The notes below the pieces were generated by a model. The model worked only from the letters and a program-made list of their open reading frames with translations, was not told where the DNA came from and did not search any database. Source: Proteus columbae (GTDB lineage Bacteria > Pseudomonadota > Gammaproteobacteria > Enterobacterales > Enterobacteriaceae). From it: DNA of 64,000 nt. A program made the translations under genes and the position numbers. This document shows positions 21,091 through 30,024 of this stretch, piece by piece (the first letter of the stretch is position 1; each line of letters begins with the position of its first letter). Location: contig NZ_CP043925.1 in assembly GCF_009914335.1 (NCBI RefSeq), positions 868,001 to 932,000 on the forward strand, given 5' to 3'.

Positions 21091-22170
21091 ATGTCTAAAG
21101 TTTTTGATTTCGTGAAACCGGGTGTCATCACTGGTGATGATGTACAAAAAGTATTTGCGGTAGCAAAAGAAAATAAATTTGCTCTGCCTGCGGTTAACTG
21201 TGTAGGTACTGACTCAATCAATGCTGTGTTAGAAGCTGCTGCGAAAGTTCGTTCTCCTGTTATTGTACAGTTCTCTAACGGTGGTGCTGCATTTATCGCA
21301 GGTAAAGGTCTTAAATCTGATGTACCACAGCAAGCTGCTATTTTAGGCGCAATTTCAGGTGCTCACCATGTGCACCAAATGGCTGAATATTACGGTGTTC
21401 CTGTTATTCTGCATACTGACCACTGTGCGAAAAAATTATTACCATGGATTGATGGTCTGTTAGATGCTGGTGAGAAACACTACGCTAAAACAGGCAAACC
21501 ACTGTTCTCTTCTCACATGATTGACTTATCTGAAGAGTCATTAGAAGAAAACATCGAAATCTGTGCTAAATATTTAGCGCGTATGGCTAAAATCGATATG
21601 ACTTTAGAAATCGAATTAGGCTGTACGGGTGGTGAAGAAGACGGTGTTGATAACACGGGTATGGACAGCTCTGCGCTTTATACTCAACCAGAAGATGTTG
21701 CTTACGCATACGAAAAACTGAGTGCGGTAAGCCCTCGTTTCACTATCGCGGCATCTTTCGGTAACGTTCACGGTGTTTATAAACCAGGTAACGTTCAGTT
21801 AACGCCAAAAATTCTACGTAACTCACAAGACTACGTATCAGAAAAATTCAACTTACCACACAATAGCTTAGATTTCGTATTCCACGGCGGCTCCGGTTCT
21901 TCAGCAGAAGAAATCAAAGAAGCTGTTGGCTATGGTGTTATCAAAATGAATATCGATACAGATACTCAGTGGGCAACTTGGGATGGTATCTTACAGTTCT
22001 ACAAAAAGAACGAAGGCTATTTGCAAGGTCAGTTAGGTAACCCAGAAGGTGCTGATAAACCTAACAAGAAATACTACGACCCACGTAACTGGTTACGTCA
22101 AGCACAAGCATCAATGGTTGTTCGTTTAGAACAAGCCTTTAAAGAACTGAATTCAGTTGATGTTCTGTAA
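21091..22170 (+). CDS. fbaA: class II fructose-bisphosphate aldolase
   Basis: FbaA reversibly cleaves fructose 1,6-bisphosphate to two triose phosphates using zinc. The 359-residue protein has the zinc ligands in VILHTDHCAKK, the later His in FGNVHGVYKPG and VFHGGSGSS, and the class II signature region. It starts MSKVFDFVKPGVITGDDV after a TAGGATC site and ends the epd-pgk-fbaA unit at a strong terminator. Confidence 0.98.
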   Translation: MSKVFDFVKPGVITGDDVQKVFAVAKENKFALPAVNCVGTDSINAVLEAAAKVRSPVIVQFSNGGAAFIAGKGLKSDVPQQAAILGAISGAHHVHQMAEYYGVPVILHTDHCAKKLLPWIDGLLDAGEKHYAKTGKPLFSSHMIDLSEESLEENIEICAKYLARMAKIDMTLEIELGCTGGEEDGVDNTGMDSSALYTQPEDVAYAYEKLSAVSPRFTIAASFGNVHGVYKPGNVQLTPKILRNSQDYVSEKFNLPHNSLDFVFHGGSGSSAEEIKEAVGYGVIKMNIDTDTQWATWDGILQFYKKNEGYLQGQLGNPEGADKPNKKYYDPRNWLRQAQASMVVRLEQAFKELNSVDVL

Positions 22171-22195
22171 TTGGATCATTCTTAATGATTAAACT

Positions 22196-22222
22196 AAACC
22201 CGCTTATTTAGCGGGTTTTTTT
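22196..22222 (+). terminator. terminator of fbaA
   Basis: AAACCCGC / GCGGGTTT stem with a seven-base loop and a T run. Confidence 0.9.
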
Positions 22223-22254
22223 ATGGCTAGCAAAAAGAGAATAATCTTCTTAGC

Positions 22255-22285
22255 CCAAAATAAAAGCGCCTATAAATAAGCGCTT
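22255..22285 (-). terminator. probable terminator of dtpB
   Basis: On the minus strand AAGCGC / GCGCTT flanks a ten-base loop and is followed by TTATTTTG. It lies 29 bases after the dtpB stop. Confidence 0.55.
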
Positions 22286-22313
22286 AATATTCAATTAGAT
22301 ATTGATTGAAAGA

Positions 22314-23801
22314 TTAGCCAGCGACTTTAACGTCTTTGCTTTCTTCTTTCATCATGCGGTTCAGTAAAGGTACTGTTGCCCACATCACTAAACCAACAAT
22401 TAAGGTCACAATACCAATTTTACCAAATACATCAGTGTAAATAGGTAATGTTTGTAGTGGATCAGTAATACCTTCTGGTGCTGCTGTGAAAGTCGCTACA
22501 TAACCCCCTAACAGATAAGCCGTGGCTTGTGTTAAGAACCACATACCTAAAATAAAGCCCATCATGTATTGCGGTACGAATGCTGCAACCATTGCTAAAC
22601 CTAACGCACTGATCATCAGTTCACCTAAGCTCTGGAATAAGTAAACCAAAACGATAAACCAAGGTGATGTTAAGCCTTGAGCATCAGCAAACCACATACC
22701 TGATGCTGCCGCTGTAAGGAATCCTAATGAGCACAGAAGCATACCAGCAGTAAACTTCGCTGGCATTGAGAAATCTTTACCTTTCGCGCCAAAATGGCTG
22801 TAAGCGATAGCAAGGATTGGGCTAGCAATAATGATCCAGAATGGGTTTAGTGCTTGGAAGCTTACAGGGTTAATATCAAAGCCTAAAAGCGTGTGATGAA
22901 CATTATGAATAGCAAAGAAGTTCAGTGAAGTTGGCATCTGAGCATACAGAATGTAGAAAACAACAGCTTCTAACATCAGAACAAATGCAACATACATTTT
23001 ATTACGAGCAACTCTGTCTTTTTGTTTAAAGGCTTCACGGAAATAAATGAAGACAACAATAATAGACAAGCTAACTAAGACAATATTTGCAATCATCACG
23101 TTGTGCAATAACCATGCACAAACAAATACCATAGCAATTGAGCCAGCAATAACTAATAACAGTTTGCTAAAGTTCATCGGTAAATGGTCTGGTTCAGAAC
23201 CAATATTGGCAACCATTTTACGACAGAAGAAATAAACTAATAACGCCATGATCAAGCCAATACCACAGATATTATAAGTCAGTGCATATCCGTAACGTTC
23301 AGCAAGTACCGGGGCGATAGATAAAGAAATTAATGAGCCGATATTGATCGACATATAAAATAGCGTAAATGCGCCATCAAGACGTGGATCTTTAGGTGGA
23401 TAGCATTTCGCTAATAAACTTGCAGGATTGGCTTTAAATAAACCATTACCTACTGCGATAGTTCCCAATGCGTAGAAAATTAAATTAGGATACATAATTG
23501 ACATACCAGTCATGAAATAACCGATAGCCAAAACAATAGCACCTAAAACAATGGTTCGTTTTGTTCCTAATAAGTGGTCACCAACATAACCACCAATAGA
23601 AATAAGCCCATAAACCAGTGCAGAGAATGCACCAAAAGTAATGAAAGCCTGTTCTTGAGAGAAACCGAGTTTACTAACAAAATAAACGGCAAGAATACCT
23701 TGTACGCCGTAGTAACCAAAACGTTCCCATAATTCTACAAAGAAAATCATAAAGAATGGTTTAGGCTGTTGTAATAAACCGACTTGAGCGGGTTTATCCA
23801 T
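22314..23801 (-). CDS. dtpB: proton-dependent di/tripeptide transporter DtpB
   Basis: An inner-membrane POT/PTR-family symporter importing di- and tripeptides with protons. The 495-residue protein carries the family motifs [18 protein letters not shown] (with the ExxER proton-coupling motif), [19 protein letters not shown] and [14 protein letters not shown]. Segments such as GMLQQP-like [14 protein letters not shown] and [23 protein letters not shown] follow E. coli DtpB much more closely than DtpA. About 14 membrane segments are visible. It is a single-gene unit; a perfect inverted repeat lies 65 bp upstream of its start. Confidence 0.93.
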   Translation of the reverse strand: MDKPAQVGLLQQPKPFFMIFFVELWERFGYYGVQGILAVYFVSKLGFSQEQAFITFGAFSALVYGLISIGGYVGDHLLGTKRTIVLGAIVLAIGYFMTGMSIMYPNLIFYALGTIAVGNGLFKANPASLLAKCYPPKDPRLDGAFTLFYMSINIGSLISLSIAPVLAERYGYALTYNICGIGLIMALLVYFFCRKMVANIGSEPDHLPMNFSKLLLVIAGSIAMVFVCAWLLHNVMIANIVLVSLSIIVVFIYFREAFKQKDRVARNKMYVAFVLMLEAVVFYILYAQMPTSLNFFAIHNVHHTLLGFDINPVSFQALNPFWIIIASPILAIAYSHFGAKGKDFSMPAKFTAGMLLCSLGFLTAAASGMWFADAQGLTSPWFIVLVYLFQSLGELMISALGLAMVAAFVPQYMMGFILGMWFLTQATAYLLGGYVATFTAAPEGITDPLQTLPIYTDVFGKIGIVTLIVGLVMWATVPLLNRMMKEESKDVKVAG

Positions 23802-23865
23802 ATCTGTAATGCCCCTAATTATTATTTATTTTCAACAACGATGTTATTTACTCACATTCACGAGG

Positions 23866-23887
23866 AATGTTACACGACGGTAACATT
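23866..23887. promoter_or_regulatory. operator candidate upstream of dtpB
   Basis: AATGTTAC-N6-GTAACATT is a perfect 8-bp inverted repeat 65 bp before the dtpB start. The remaining 500 bases of the dtpB-hpaC gap are AT-rich with no other recognisable element except the hpaC terminator. Confidence 0.45.
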
Positions 23888-24346
23888 ATCTGTCGCATTT
23901 AGAGTGATGTTTGCAAATTTAAGAAGGTAATCAGCAAGTCGAGTAGACTAATATATTGATGGAATGACTTCTCAAAGGTTGATCACACTGTGGGTAAGAT
24001 TAATACCAGATTGAAAAAAATATTCATTAGTTTATTTTAAAATAAAGTCATTTAATTGCTCTTTGGTATAAAATATAACCAAGAAGATTATTGTTTGTTT
24101 ATATTTTAATCTAAGTAAATTAAATAAAGATACAGGATAAAAGTAGAAAGAAAATATTTTTGATTATGTGACTGATTGATTCTAGACAGAAATTTTTTAT
24201 TATAATTAAAAAATATTCTTTTATAACAAACAGATGTTAATAAGTATTTAATAAATATCTAAAGGCTAGTTAATGTCACTTCGTTAAATAAGTATTCATT
24301 TAATATAAATAAATATTTAATTTTATGATGTGATTATAATCAATAA

Positions 24347-24374
24347 AAAACGCCCTTATTAAAAGTGCGTTTTT
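24347..24374 (-). terminator. terminator of hpaC
   Basis: On the minus strand AACGC and GCGTT pair around an interrupted loop, followed by a T6 run. Confidence 0.65.
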
Positions 24375-24398
24375 ATCTTGAGGTAAAATAGGTGAAAT

Positions 24399-24917
24399 TT
24401 AAACAGGGATTGGTACTTGTTCATTTTTAACAGAATGGAAACGACGCTTGAAATAAATAAGCCCATCACCATCTTCACGCACCGAAATATTCTTAATTTC
24501 GGTCATATAAACAAAATGTGTACCCACTTGGCGTACATCATAAATATCACCTTCTAAGCAGGCGAGGGCATTTGCTAATACGGGTTGTTGTAATTGTCCG
24601 TGTTGCCATCCTGGTTGGGTAAAACGCTCTGCCATCGCAAGCCCTGTCATTCCGGCGAAATGACATGCCATTTCTTCTTGCTCATGATTCAATATATTGA
24701 TGCTTAATTTTCCATTTTCTTGAAAAATAGCGTTCATCTGGCTTTTACTGTTGATGCAGACCATCACGGTAGGCGGGTTATCAGTAACAGAACATACTGC
24801 TGTTGCTGTTAAGCCACAACATCCCGCATCACCATTTGTTGCCACGATATTGACCGCAGCACCTAAGCTTGCCATCGCATCCCGAAAAAGTGGGTTAGCC
24901 TGTTTTTCCTCAGACAT
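24399..24917 (-). CDS. hpaC: flavin reductase HpaC (reductase component of 4-hydroxyphenylacetate 3-monooxygenase)
   Basis: HpaC reduces free FAD/FMN with NAD(P)H for a two-component monooxygenase (HpaB). The 172-residue protein follows E. coli W HpaC closely: FRDAMASLGAAVNIV, GLTATAVCSVTDNPPTVMVCIN, LSINILNHEQEEMACHFAGMTG and GLIYFKRRFH. It starts with a GGAGTAAATA-type site. No hpaB or other catabolic hpa gene occurs in the window, so it either serves an oxygenase elsewhere or another flavin-dependent enzyme. It is divergent from hpaR. Confidence 0.9.
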   Translation of the reverse strand: MSEEKQANPLFRDAMASLGAAVNIVATNGDAGCCGLTATAVCSVTDNPPTVMVCINSKSQMNAIFQENGKLSINILNHEQEEMACHFAGMTGLAMAERFTQPGWQHGQLQQPVLANALACLEGDIYDVRQVGTHFVYMTEIKNISVREDGDGLIYFKRRFHSVKNEQVPIPV

Positions 24918-25378
24918 TATTTACTCCTACTGCCAGACTTCTCGTCTGTGGGCGTCTTCACTTAAAATAATTATTAGTTAGATAACTAAAAAAATCACCT
25001 AACTACTCCGCTAACAAAGTTGTGATGTTATTGCCGGTTTCTTTGTTGCGTTGTTTTAAAGCCGTAACGCTACCGCGCATGAACAAAGATAGCAATCTTT
25101 CTTTGTTACAACTCGTTAACTTTATCTCAAATAACGGTGAGACAACCTTATCGCTAAGCGCCATTATTCCTAATATAGAGGTAGGATAATAGGCAAATTA
25201 GGCTACTTTTTTTGATTGGTAAACAGATAACACAAATTGCCAATTCATAAAAATTGCGTATAGCTCAAGATGTTGTGGAAGATGAAATTAATCCTAAAAA
25301 AGGAACATGGGTGATAAATTGCACAAAGGGAAGAAAATTGCAAAAATTGAGTCAACTTTATTTATTTGTTAATATGAA

Positions 25379-25393
25379 TAATTGTAACAATTA
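25379..25393. promoter_or_regulatory. MarR-type operator candidate between hpaC and hpaR
   Basis: TAATTGT-A-ACAATTA is a perfect palindrome around a single central base, 118 bp upstream of hpaR. MarR-family repressors bind AT-rich palindromes of this size, so it is a reasonable HpaR site. The rest of the 593-bp gap shows nothing I can name. Confidence 0.5.
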
Positions 25394-25510
25394 GTCTATT
25401 CTTAGAATATAGTCATTTTATAAACCATAAACAGCGGTACTTTTTCACTGTCTATATTGAGTGATATTTTGTCATTTCACCTATAACACCATATAAAGAG
25501 CTTCTTGATT

Positions 25511-25948
25511 ATGCATGAATCATTAACTATCGCGCTATTACAAGCTCGGGAATCTGCAATGGGTTTTTTTCGACCTGTTCTCAAAGAGCATAATCTGACA
25601 GAACAGCAGTGGCGGATTATTCGAGTACTTGCGGATAAGCGTTCTATTGATTTTCACGAATTAGCGCAAAAAGCGTGTATTCTTCGACCTAGTTTAACGG
25701 GCATTCTGATTAGAATGGAAAGGGACGAATTAATTTGTCGCTTAAAACCCGTGAGTGACCAACGTAAGCTGTTTGTCTCTCTTTCTGCTAATGGTCAAAA
25801 TTTATACGACATAATTCAGCCTAAAATAGATAAAGGCTATCAATTAATTGAGCAAAAATTTTCCACTGAAAAATTACAGCGACTGTCAGGTCTATTAAAA
25901 GAGTTGATTGCTTTAGAGGCTGATGACTCGGCGCAAGCTGAAAAATAA
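25511..25948 (+). CDS. hpaR: MarR-family repressor HpaR
   Basis: HpaR represses the homoprotocatechuate (hpa meta-cleavage) operon in E. coli. The 145-residue protein matches it along the whole length: MHESLTIALLQARE, LTEQQWRIIRVLA, the winged helix FHELAQKACILRPSLTGILIRMERDELICRLKP and SDQRKLFVSLS. I start it at the ATG at 25511. It is divergent from hpaC across 593 bp containing a palindromic operator candidate and is convergent with betT over a shared terminator. Confidence 0.88.
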   Translation: MHESLTIALLQARESAMGFFRPVLKEHNLTEQQWRIIRVLADKRSIDFHELAQKACILRPSLTGILIRMERDELICRLKPVSDQRKLFVSLSANGQNLYDIIQPKIDKGYQLIEQKFSTEKLQRLSGLLKELIALEADDSAQAEK

Positions 25949-25968
25949 GTTATCTTGAAAGTAAGAAA

Positions 25969-25997
25969 AAAAGGTGATGTTTAACACATCACCTTTT
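25969..25997. terminator. bidirectional terminator between hpaR and betT
   Basis: AAAAGGTGATGT / ACATCACCTTTT 12-bp perfect stem with a five-base loop. A-runs and T-runs flank it on both sides, so it can serve both convergent genes. Confidence 0.85.
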
Positions 25998-26019
25998 GGA
26001 CTTTTATCAGTGGATAGAA

Positions 26020-28023
26020 TTATTGTTTACCTAACACATGTAAAAAGTGAATGTGTTTTTCGTACTGATCAAGAATATCGTGAATGATTTGTTCTTTCGT
26101 CCAACCCATTACATCGTAATCTTGCCCACCTTCTTTTAAATGAATTTCAGCACGATAATATTTATGCTCTTCGTCTCTTTCTTCATCACTTAATCCAGCT
26201 AAAGCAAAGGCAGGTTGAGTATAAAAACGTAGGCGAACTTCATAGAAGAAATTCATGTCATCGCCTAAATCGACTTCAAAACCAATTCGATCATCTTCTT
26301 CATTATGGATAAAACATTGCGTTGCTTGCTTACTTAACTCAGCAGACACCATTTCCATTGAGGGTTGGATCACTTCATCCATAAAACGTTTTACATGAGA
26401 GCGTTTAGGAAAATAGGCAATATTTCTTAAACGGCGTTGCCAAGGGATCGGATTGCGGCTTGCTGGTGGTGCAATTGTCGTTAGTTGTTGGCTATCACGT
26501 TTATATACATCCACTCTCAATGCTTTTATTAGTCCATAAATAGAAGCAAGCAATACCATCGAGAAAGGAAGTGCACTTGCAATGGTTACTGTTTGTAGTG
26601 CAGTTAAACCACCCGCTAACAATAAAGTAATTGCAGAAACGCCCATTAAACCCGCCCAGAAAATGCGTTGCCATACTGGTGTTTCGCTATCACCACCAGA
26701 AGCTAAAGTATCAACAACCATCGCGCCTGAGTCTGCTGAAGTCACAAAGAAGACAACGACCATCAACATCGCAAAGAAGGATAAAACAGATGATAATGGG
26801 AAATAATTTAAGAACTCAAATAAAGCCAATGACACATCTTGTTGTACGATATTGGCGAGGGCTTCTGCCCCTTTATCTTTGATTAAATGAATCGCTGTGT
26901 TACCAAAAACGGTCATCCAGAGTAAAGTAAAGCCAGCAGGAACAAACAGAACACCGACAACAAATTCACGAATAGTACGACCTCGTGAAATACGGGCGAT
27001 AAACATCCCTACAAATGGTGACCATGAAAGCCACCAACCCCAATAAAGCAGTGTCCATCCCCCTAACCAATCACTCGATTTTGGCTCGTATGCGTAAAGA
27101 TTAAAGGTTTTACTGACAATTTCGGATAGATATCCCCCTGTATTTTCAACAAATGATTTTAATATCAATACAGTTGGACCGAGAATTATGACTAATAAAA
27201 GAAGAATAACCGCCAATCCTAAGTTAAGTTCAGATAAAAAACGAATGCCTTTTTCTAAACCAGAAACAACAGAAATGGTTGCAAGCCCTGTGATCACAAC
27301 AATCAATACGACTTGAACCGTTGGGTTAATAGGTACATTAAAGAGGTGATTTAAACCCGCATTAACTTGCAGAACACCAAAACCAAGGGAAGTTGCGACA
27401 CCAAATACGGTTCCCATAACAGCGAAAATATCAACAGCATGGCCAATTGGGCCATGTATGCGATCACCAATAATTGGATAAAGTGCAGAACGCAGTGTTA
27501 ACGGTAAACCATGGCGATAAGAGAAGAAAGCTAAGATCAAAGCGACAATGGCGTAAATTGCCCATGCATGTAATCCCCAGTGGAAAAAGGTTAATCGCAT
27601 GGCTTCTTTTGCGGCTTCTATGGTTTGAGCTTCACCGGTTGGAGGCATCAGATAATGCATAACAGGTTCAGCAACACCAAAGAACATTAAGCCAATCCCC
27701 ATTCCTGCTGAAAAGAGCATGGCAAACCAAGCAAAATAACTAAAGTGAGGGCGAGCATGATCAGGGCCTAATTTGATTTCACCAAACCGAGAAAGCCCTA
27801 AATAAGTCACACTCAGCAAAATCAATGCAACGGCTAGAATGTAGAACCAACTCGCATTCGTGAAGAGATTTTCCTGAAGATGACTGAGTTTATCATTCGC
27901 CAGCTCTGGAAATAATGCAGAGAAGCCAACGACCAATAAAATTAATAGCGCTGATGTATAAAAAACGGGAGGATTAATTTTCATCCTAACTTTTTGAGGG
28001 GTTATATCGTTTTGTTGACTCAT
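26020..28023 (-). CDS. betT: BCCT-family choline/betaine transporter, BetT-like
   Basis: BCCT carriers import choline, glycine betaine or carnitine. The 667-residue protein has the family core of about 12 membrane segments, with FSAGMGIGLMFFGVAEPVMHY, FFHWGLHAWAIYAIVALILAFFSYR, WTLLYWGWWLSWSPFVGMFIARISRGRTIREF and VTSADSGAMVVDTLASGG. A roughly 150-residue soluble C-terminal tail (after about residue 510) is a feature of BetT-type, osmotically tuned members, and the length is close to E. coli BetT. No betAB or betI genes are adjacent. An inverted repeat lies 52 bp upstream. The exact substrate is inferred. Confidence 0.85.
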   Translation of the reverse strand: MSQQNDITPQKVRMKINPPVFYTSALLILLVVGFSALFPELANDKLSHLQENLFTNASWFYILAVALILLSVTYLGLSRFGEIKLGPDHARPHFSYFAWFAMLFSAGMGIGLMFFGVAEPVMHYLMPPTGEAQTIEAAKEAMRLTFFHWGLHAWAIYAIVALILAFFSYRHGLPLTLRSALYPIIGDRIHGPIGHAVDIFAVMGTVFGVATSLGFGVLQVNAGLNHLFNVPINPTVQVVLIVVITGLATISVVSGLEKGIRFLSELNLGLAVILLLLVIILGPTVLILKSFVENTGGYLSEIVSKTFNLYAYEPKSSDWLGGWTLLYWGWWLSWSPFVGMFIARISRGRTIREFVVGVLFVPAGFTLLWMTVFGNTAIHLIKDKGAEALANIVQQDVSLALFEFLNYFPLSSVLSFFAMLMVVVFFVTSADSGAMVVDTLASGGDSETPVWQRIFWAGLMGVSAITLLLAGGLTALQTVTIASALPFSMVLLASIYGLIKALRVDVYKRDSQQLTTIAPPASRNPIPWQRRLRNIAYFPKRSHVKRFMDEVIQPSMEMVSAELSKQATQCFIHNEEDDRIGFEVDLGDDMNFFYEVRLRFYTQPAFALAGLSDEERDEEHKYYRAEIHLKEGGQDYDVMGWTKEQIIHDILDQYEKHIHFLHVLGKQ

Positions 28024-28074
28024 AGCTAACCTATTTTTTGTTATTTTCCTAGAAAGAGACTTTTCGCTATCAAC

Positions 28075-28100
28075 TTTCTGATTGTCTATGTGATCAGAAA
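28075..28100. promoter_or_regulatory. inverted repeat upstream of betT
   Basis: TTTCTGAT-N10-ATCAGAAA is a perfect 8-bp inverted repeat 52 bp before the betT start. A further hairpin (TTCTCC / GGAGAA, 28259-28282) lies upstream. Nothing else is seen in the 365-bp gap apart from the lipoprotein gene's terminator. Confidence 0.35.
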
Positions 28101-28331
28101 AGAAAAGTTCATAAGAAAATTTGAATAAAGCATCAAATTAGTGTGATGTTTTATAAAAGAACGGAAGTAAATTATTTTTTCCGTAAGATGAAGAAAATGA
28201 CAATTAAATCAATTTATTGCTGTTTTTTGTTTATAGGTGCTTTCGCTCTTTAATAGGTTTCTCCTGTTGAAAAAAGGAGAACATGGTTACATTTTTTGCT
28301 TAATCGATCAACCCTTGTCTTTTTTATGAAC

Positions 28332-28361
28332 AAAAAAAGCCAGTGAAAATTTACTGGCTTT
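28332..28361 (-). terminator. terminator of the coiled-coil lipoprotein gene
   Basis: AAAGCCAGT / ACTGGCTTT stem with an eight-base loop; a T7 run follows on the minus strand. Confidence 0.85.
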
Positions 28362-28388
28362 CGAATCATCAAAAATTCTGAAATTGGA

Positions 28389-28991
28389 TTATTTGTTTTC
28401 AGCTTTTAAATCATCAATTTTTTGTTTCGCTTGATCGGTTAATTGGTCAGCTTTATCAAGTGCTTTGTTTTCAGTTTCTTGGGCCTGCTGTTTTACATCA
28501 TCACTTGTTTTTGCTGCATCACCTTTTAATTGATCAACTTTGCTATCTGTCTCTTGCTTTAAGTTATCAATGGTTTTATTTGCATCTTGTTTTAATTCAG
28601 CTGCTTTTTCAGCTAATTTATCACTTTCTACATCTAAGCTTTGTTTGATTTCATCAGTTTTAGCGGATGCAGCCTGTTTTAACTCATCTGTTTTTGCGTC
28701 AACTTGAGTTTTCAATTCTGCGGCTTTTTGTTCAGCTTTGTCTTTTAGCTCTTGAGCTTGTTGTGTTAATTCATCTGCTTTTGCTGATGCATCTTCTTTC
28801 AAGTCAGCAGCTTTATCTTTGGCTTGTTCAGTTAACTCATTCGCTTTATCTTGCGCAGTTTCTGTGACTTGAGTTGCTGTCTCTTTTGCCTTATCAATGC
28901 CTTCATCGACTTTTTTAGATGCATCATCACAACCAGCTGTAATGGTAACAAGACCCGCTAGAACCAATGAAGTAAGTAGTTTTTTATTCAT
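28389..28991 (-). CDS. LEA-like coiled-coil lipoprotein
   Basis: The 200-residue protein begins MNKKLLTSLVLAGLVTITAGC, a lipoprotein signal with lipobox ITAGC and Asp at +2 (CDD), which by the Lol rule favours inner-membrane retention. The mature part is almost purely Ala, Lys, Asp, Glu, Gln and Leu, with imperfect 11-residue units of the form DKA.EL..QAK, .KADELTQQAQ, .KTDELKQAAS. Such 11-mer amphipathic repeats resemble LEA-type desiccation or stress proteins and apolipoprotein-like helices. No enzymatic domain is present. GGAG precedes the chosen ATG at 28991. A role in envelope stress is a guess based on composition. Confidence 0.8.
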   Translation of the reverse strand: MNKKLLTSLVLAGLVTITAGCDDASKKVDEGIDKAKETATQVTETAQDKANELTEQAKDKAADLKEDASAKADELTQQAQELKDKAEQKAAELKTQVDAKTDELKQAASAKTDEIKQSLDVESDKLAEKAAELKQDANKTIDNLKQETDSKVDQLKGDAAKTSDDVKQQAQETENKALDKADQLTDQAKQKIDDLKAENK

Positions 28992-29266
28992 TTTTTTCTC
29001 CAAAATATGTGTTCAAAAACAATTCAGTGATATCCCGCGTAAAAACTAGAAAAGGCGAGAAGCTATTGCGTTGATTGTAAGAGATTACGGCAAAACTATC
29101 TTAATAAGTATAGTGCGAGTCTTAAAATCAACAAACCTAAGTATATTAAGTGTTTTTTCTTAGTCAAATTCCATGAAAAATAAAGTAAAAATAATTTAGA
29201 TTTTTATCTAGATGAGATTTTCTGCTTTATAATAAGTGCAGAAATTATTGGAAATGTGAGACGCAA

Positions 29267-29941
29267 ATGGAATATTACTTTCTGGTTATTATCAAATTTA
29301 TTATTGGTTTTACTATCATATTAGCCCATATGAATTTATCGGGTAAAACACAACTTTCTCAATTAACACCTATTGATTTTATTGGTAATTTTGTGCTCGG
29401 TGGCATTATGGGTGGGGTAATTTATACTGATGCGATCCCTCTTTATCAATATATTATCGTCTTCTTAATTGGTGTTTGTTTTATCTCTTTGCTTAATTAT
29501 ATCAGCAAGCACTTCAATTTTTTCCGTGCAGTGACCATTGGTAATCCCATTCCTATTATCAAGAAGGGAGAGTTTATTATGGAAAACATCATGGAGAAAA
29601 AAAATAAAATAGACATTCTTAACATCACGTCTCGTCTTCATGCTCAAGGTATTCATTCATATCAGGAAGTCAATTACGCCCAGATTGAACCTGATGGGCA
29701 AATCACGGTGGTATGTGATGGTGCAAAAATGCCTTCGATTATTGTCATGAAAGACGGAGTTATTCGAACATCAGAATTAGCGCAAATAGAAAAAGATGAA
29801 GTGTGGCTACAAGATGAGATGAAAAATCAACATATAGATAAATCAGAAGATGTTTTCTTGGCGGAATTTTGGGATGGCAAAGTGAATTTTATTTTGCAAG
29901 ATGGAAAGATAAAACGTACCGCGCCATTGAAGGATAATTAA
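29267..29941 (+). CDS. DUF421 (YetF/YcaP-like) membrane protein
   Basis: This 224-residue protein has three N-terminal membrane segments (about residues 3-20, 38-55, 60-78), of which the middle contains TPIDFIGNFVLGGIMGGVIY, the DUF421 pattern. A cytoplasmic alpha/beta part follows (PIPIIKKGEFIMENI, then HSYQEVNYAQIEPDGQITVV). Members include Bacillus spore and membrane proteins of unknown biochemical role. It stands alone, convergent with rnz across a shared hairpin. Confidence 0.75.
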   Translation: MEYYFLVIIKFIIGFTIILAHMNLSGKTQLSQLTPIDFIGNFVLGGIMGGVIYTDAIPLYQYIIVFLIGVCFISLLNYISKHFNFFRAVTIGNPIPIIKKGEFIMENIMEKKNKIDILNITSRLHAQGIHSYQEVNYAQIEPDGQITVVCDGAKMPSIIVMKDGVIRTSELAQIEKDEVWLQDEMKNQHIDKSEDVFLAEFWDGKVNFILQDGKIKRTAPLKDN

Positions 29942-29981
29942 AGAAGTCTAAATCAATGGTTGGGTGATTTGTGAATAGCGA

Positions 29982-30004
29982 AATGGCGACATCATGTCGC
30001 CATT
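29982..30004. terminator. hairpin between the DUF421 gene and rnz
   Basis: AATGGCGACA / TGTCGCCATT 10-bp stem with a three-base loop. The T-runs are weak; it can serve both convergent genes. Confidence 0.6.
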
Positions 30005-30024
30005 GTTATTTAGTGAAAATGCCA

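Noticed and set aside
28259..28284. TTCTCC/GGAGAA hairpin upstream of betT as a terminator
   Set aside because: No T-run follows on either strand, and no gene ends there.
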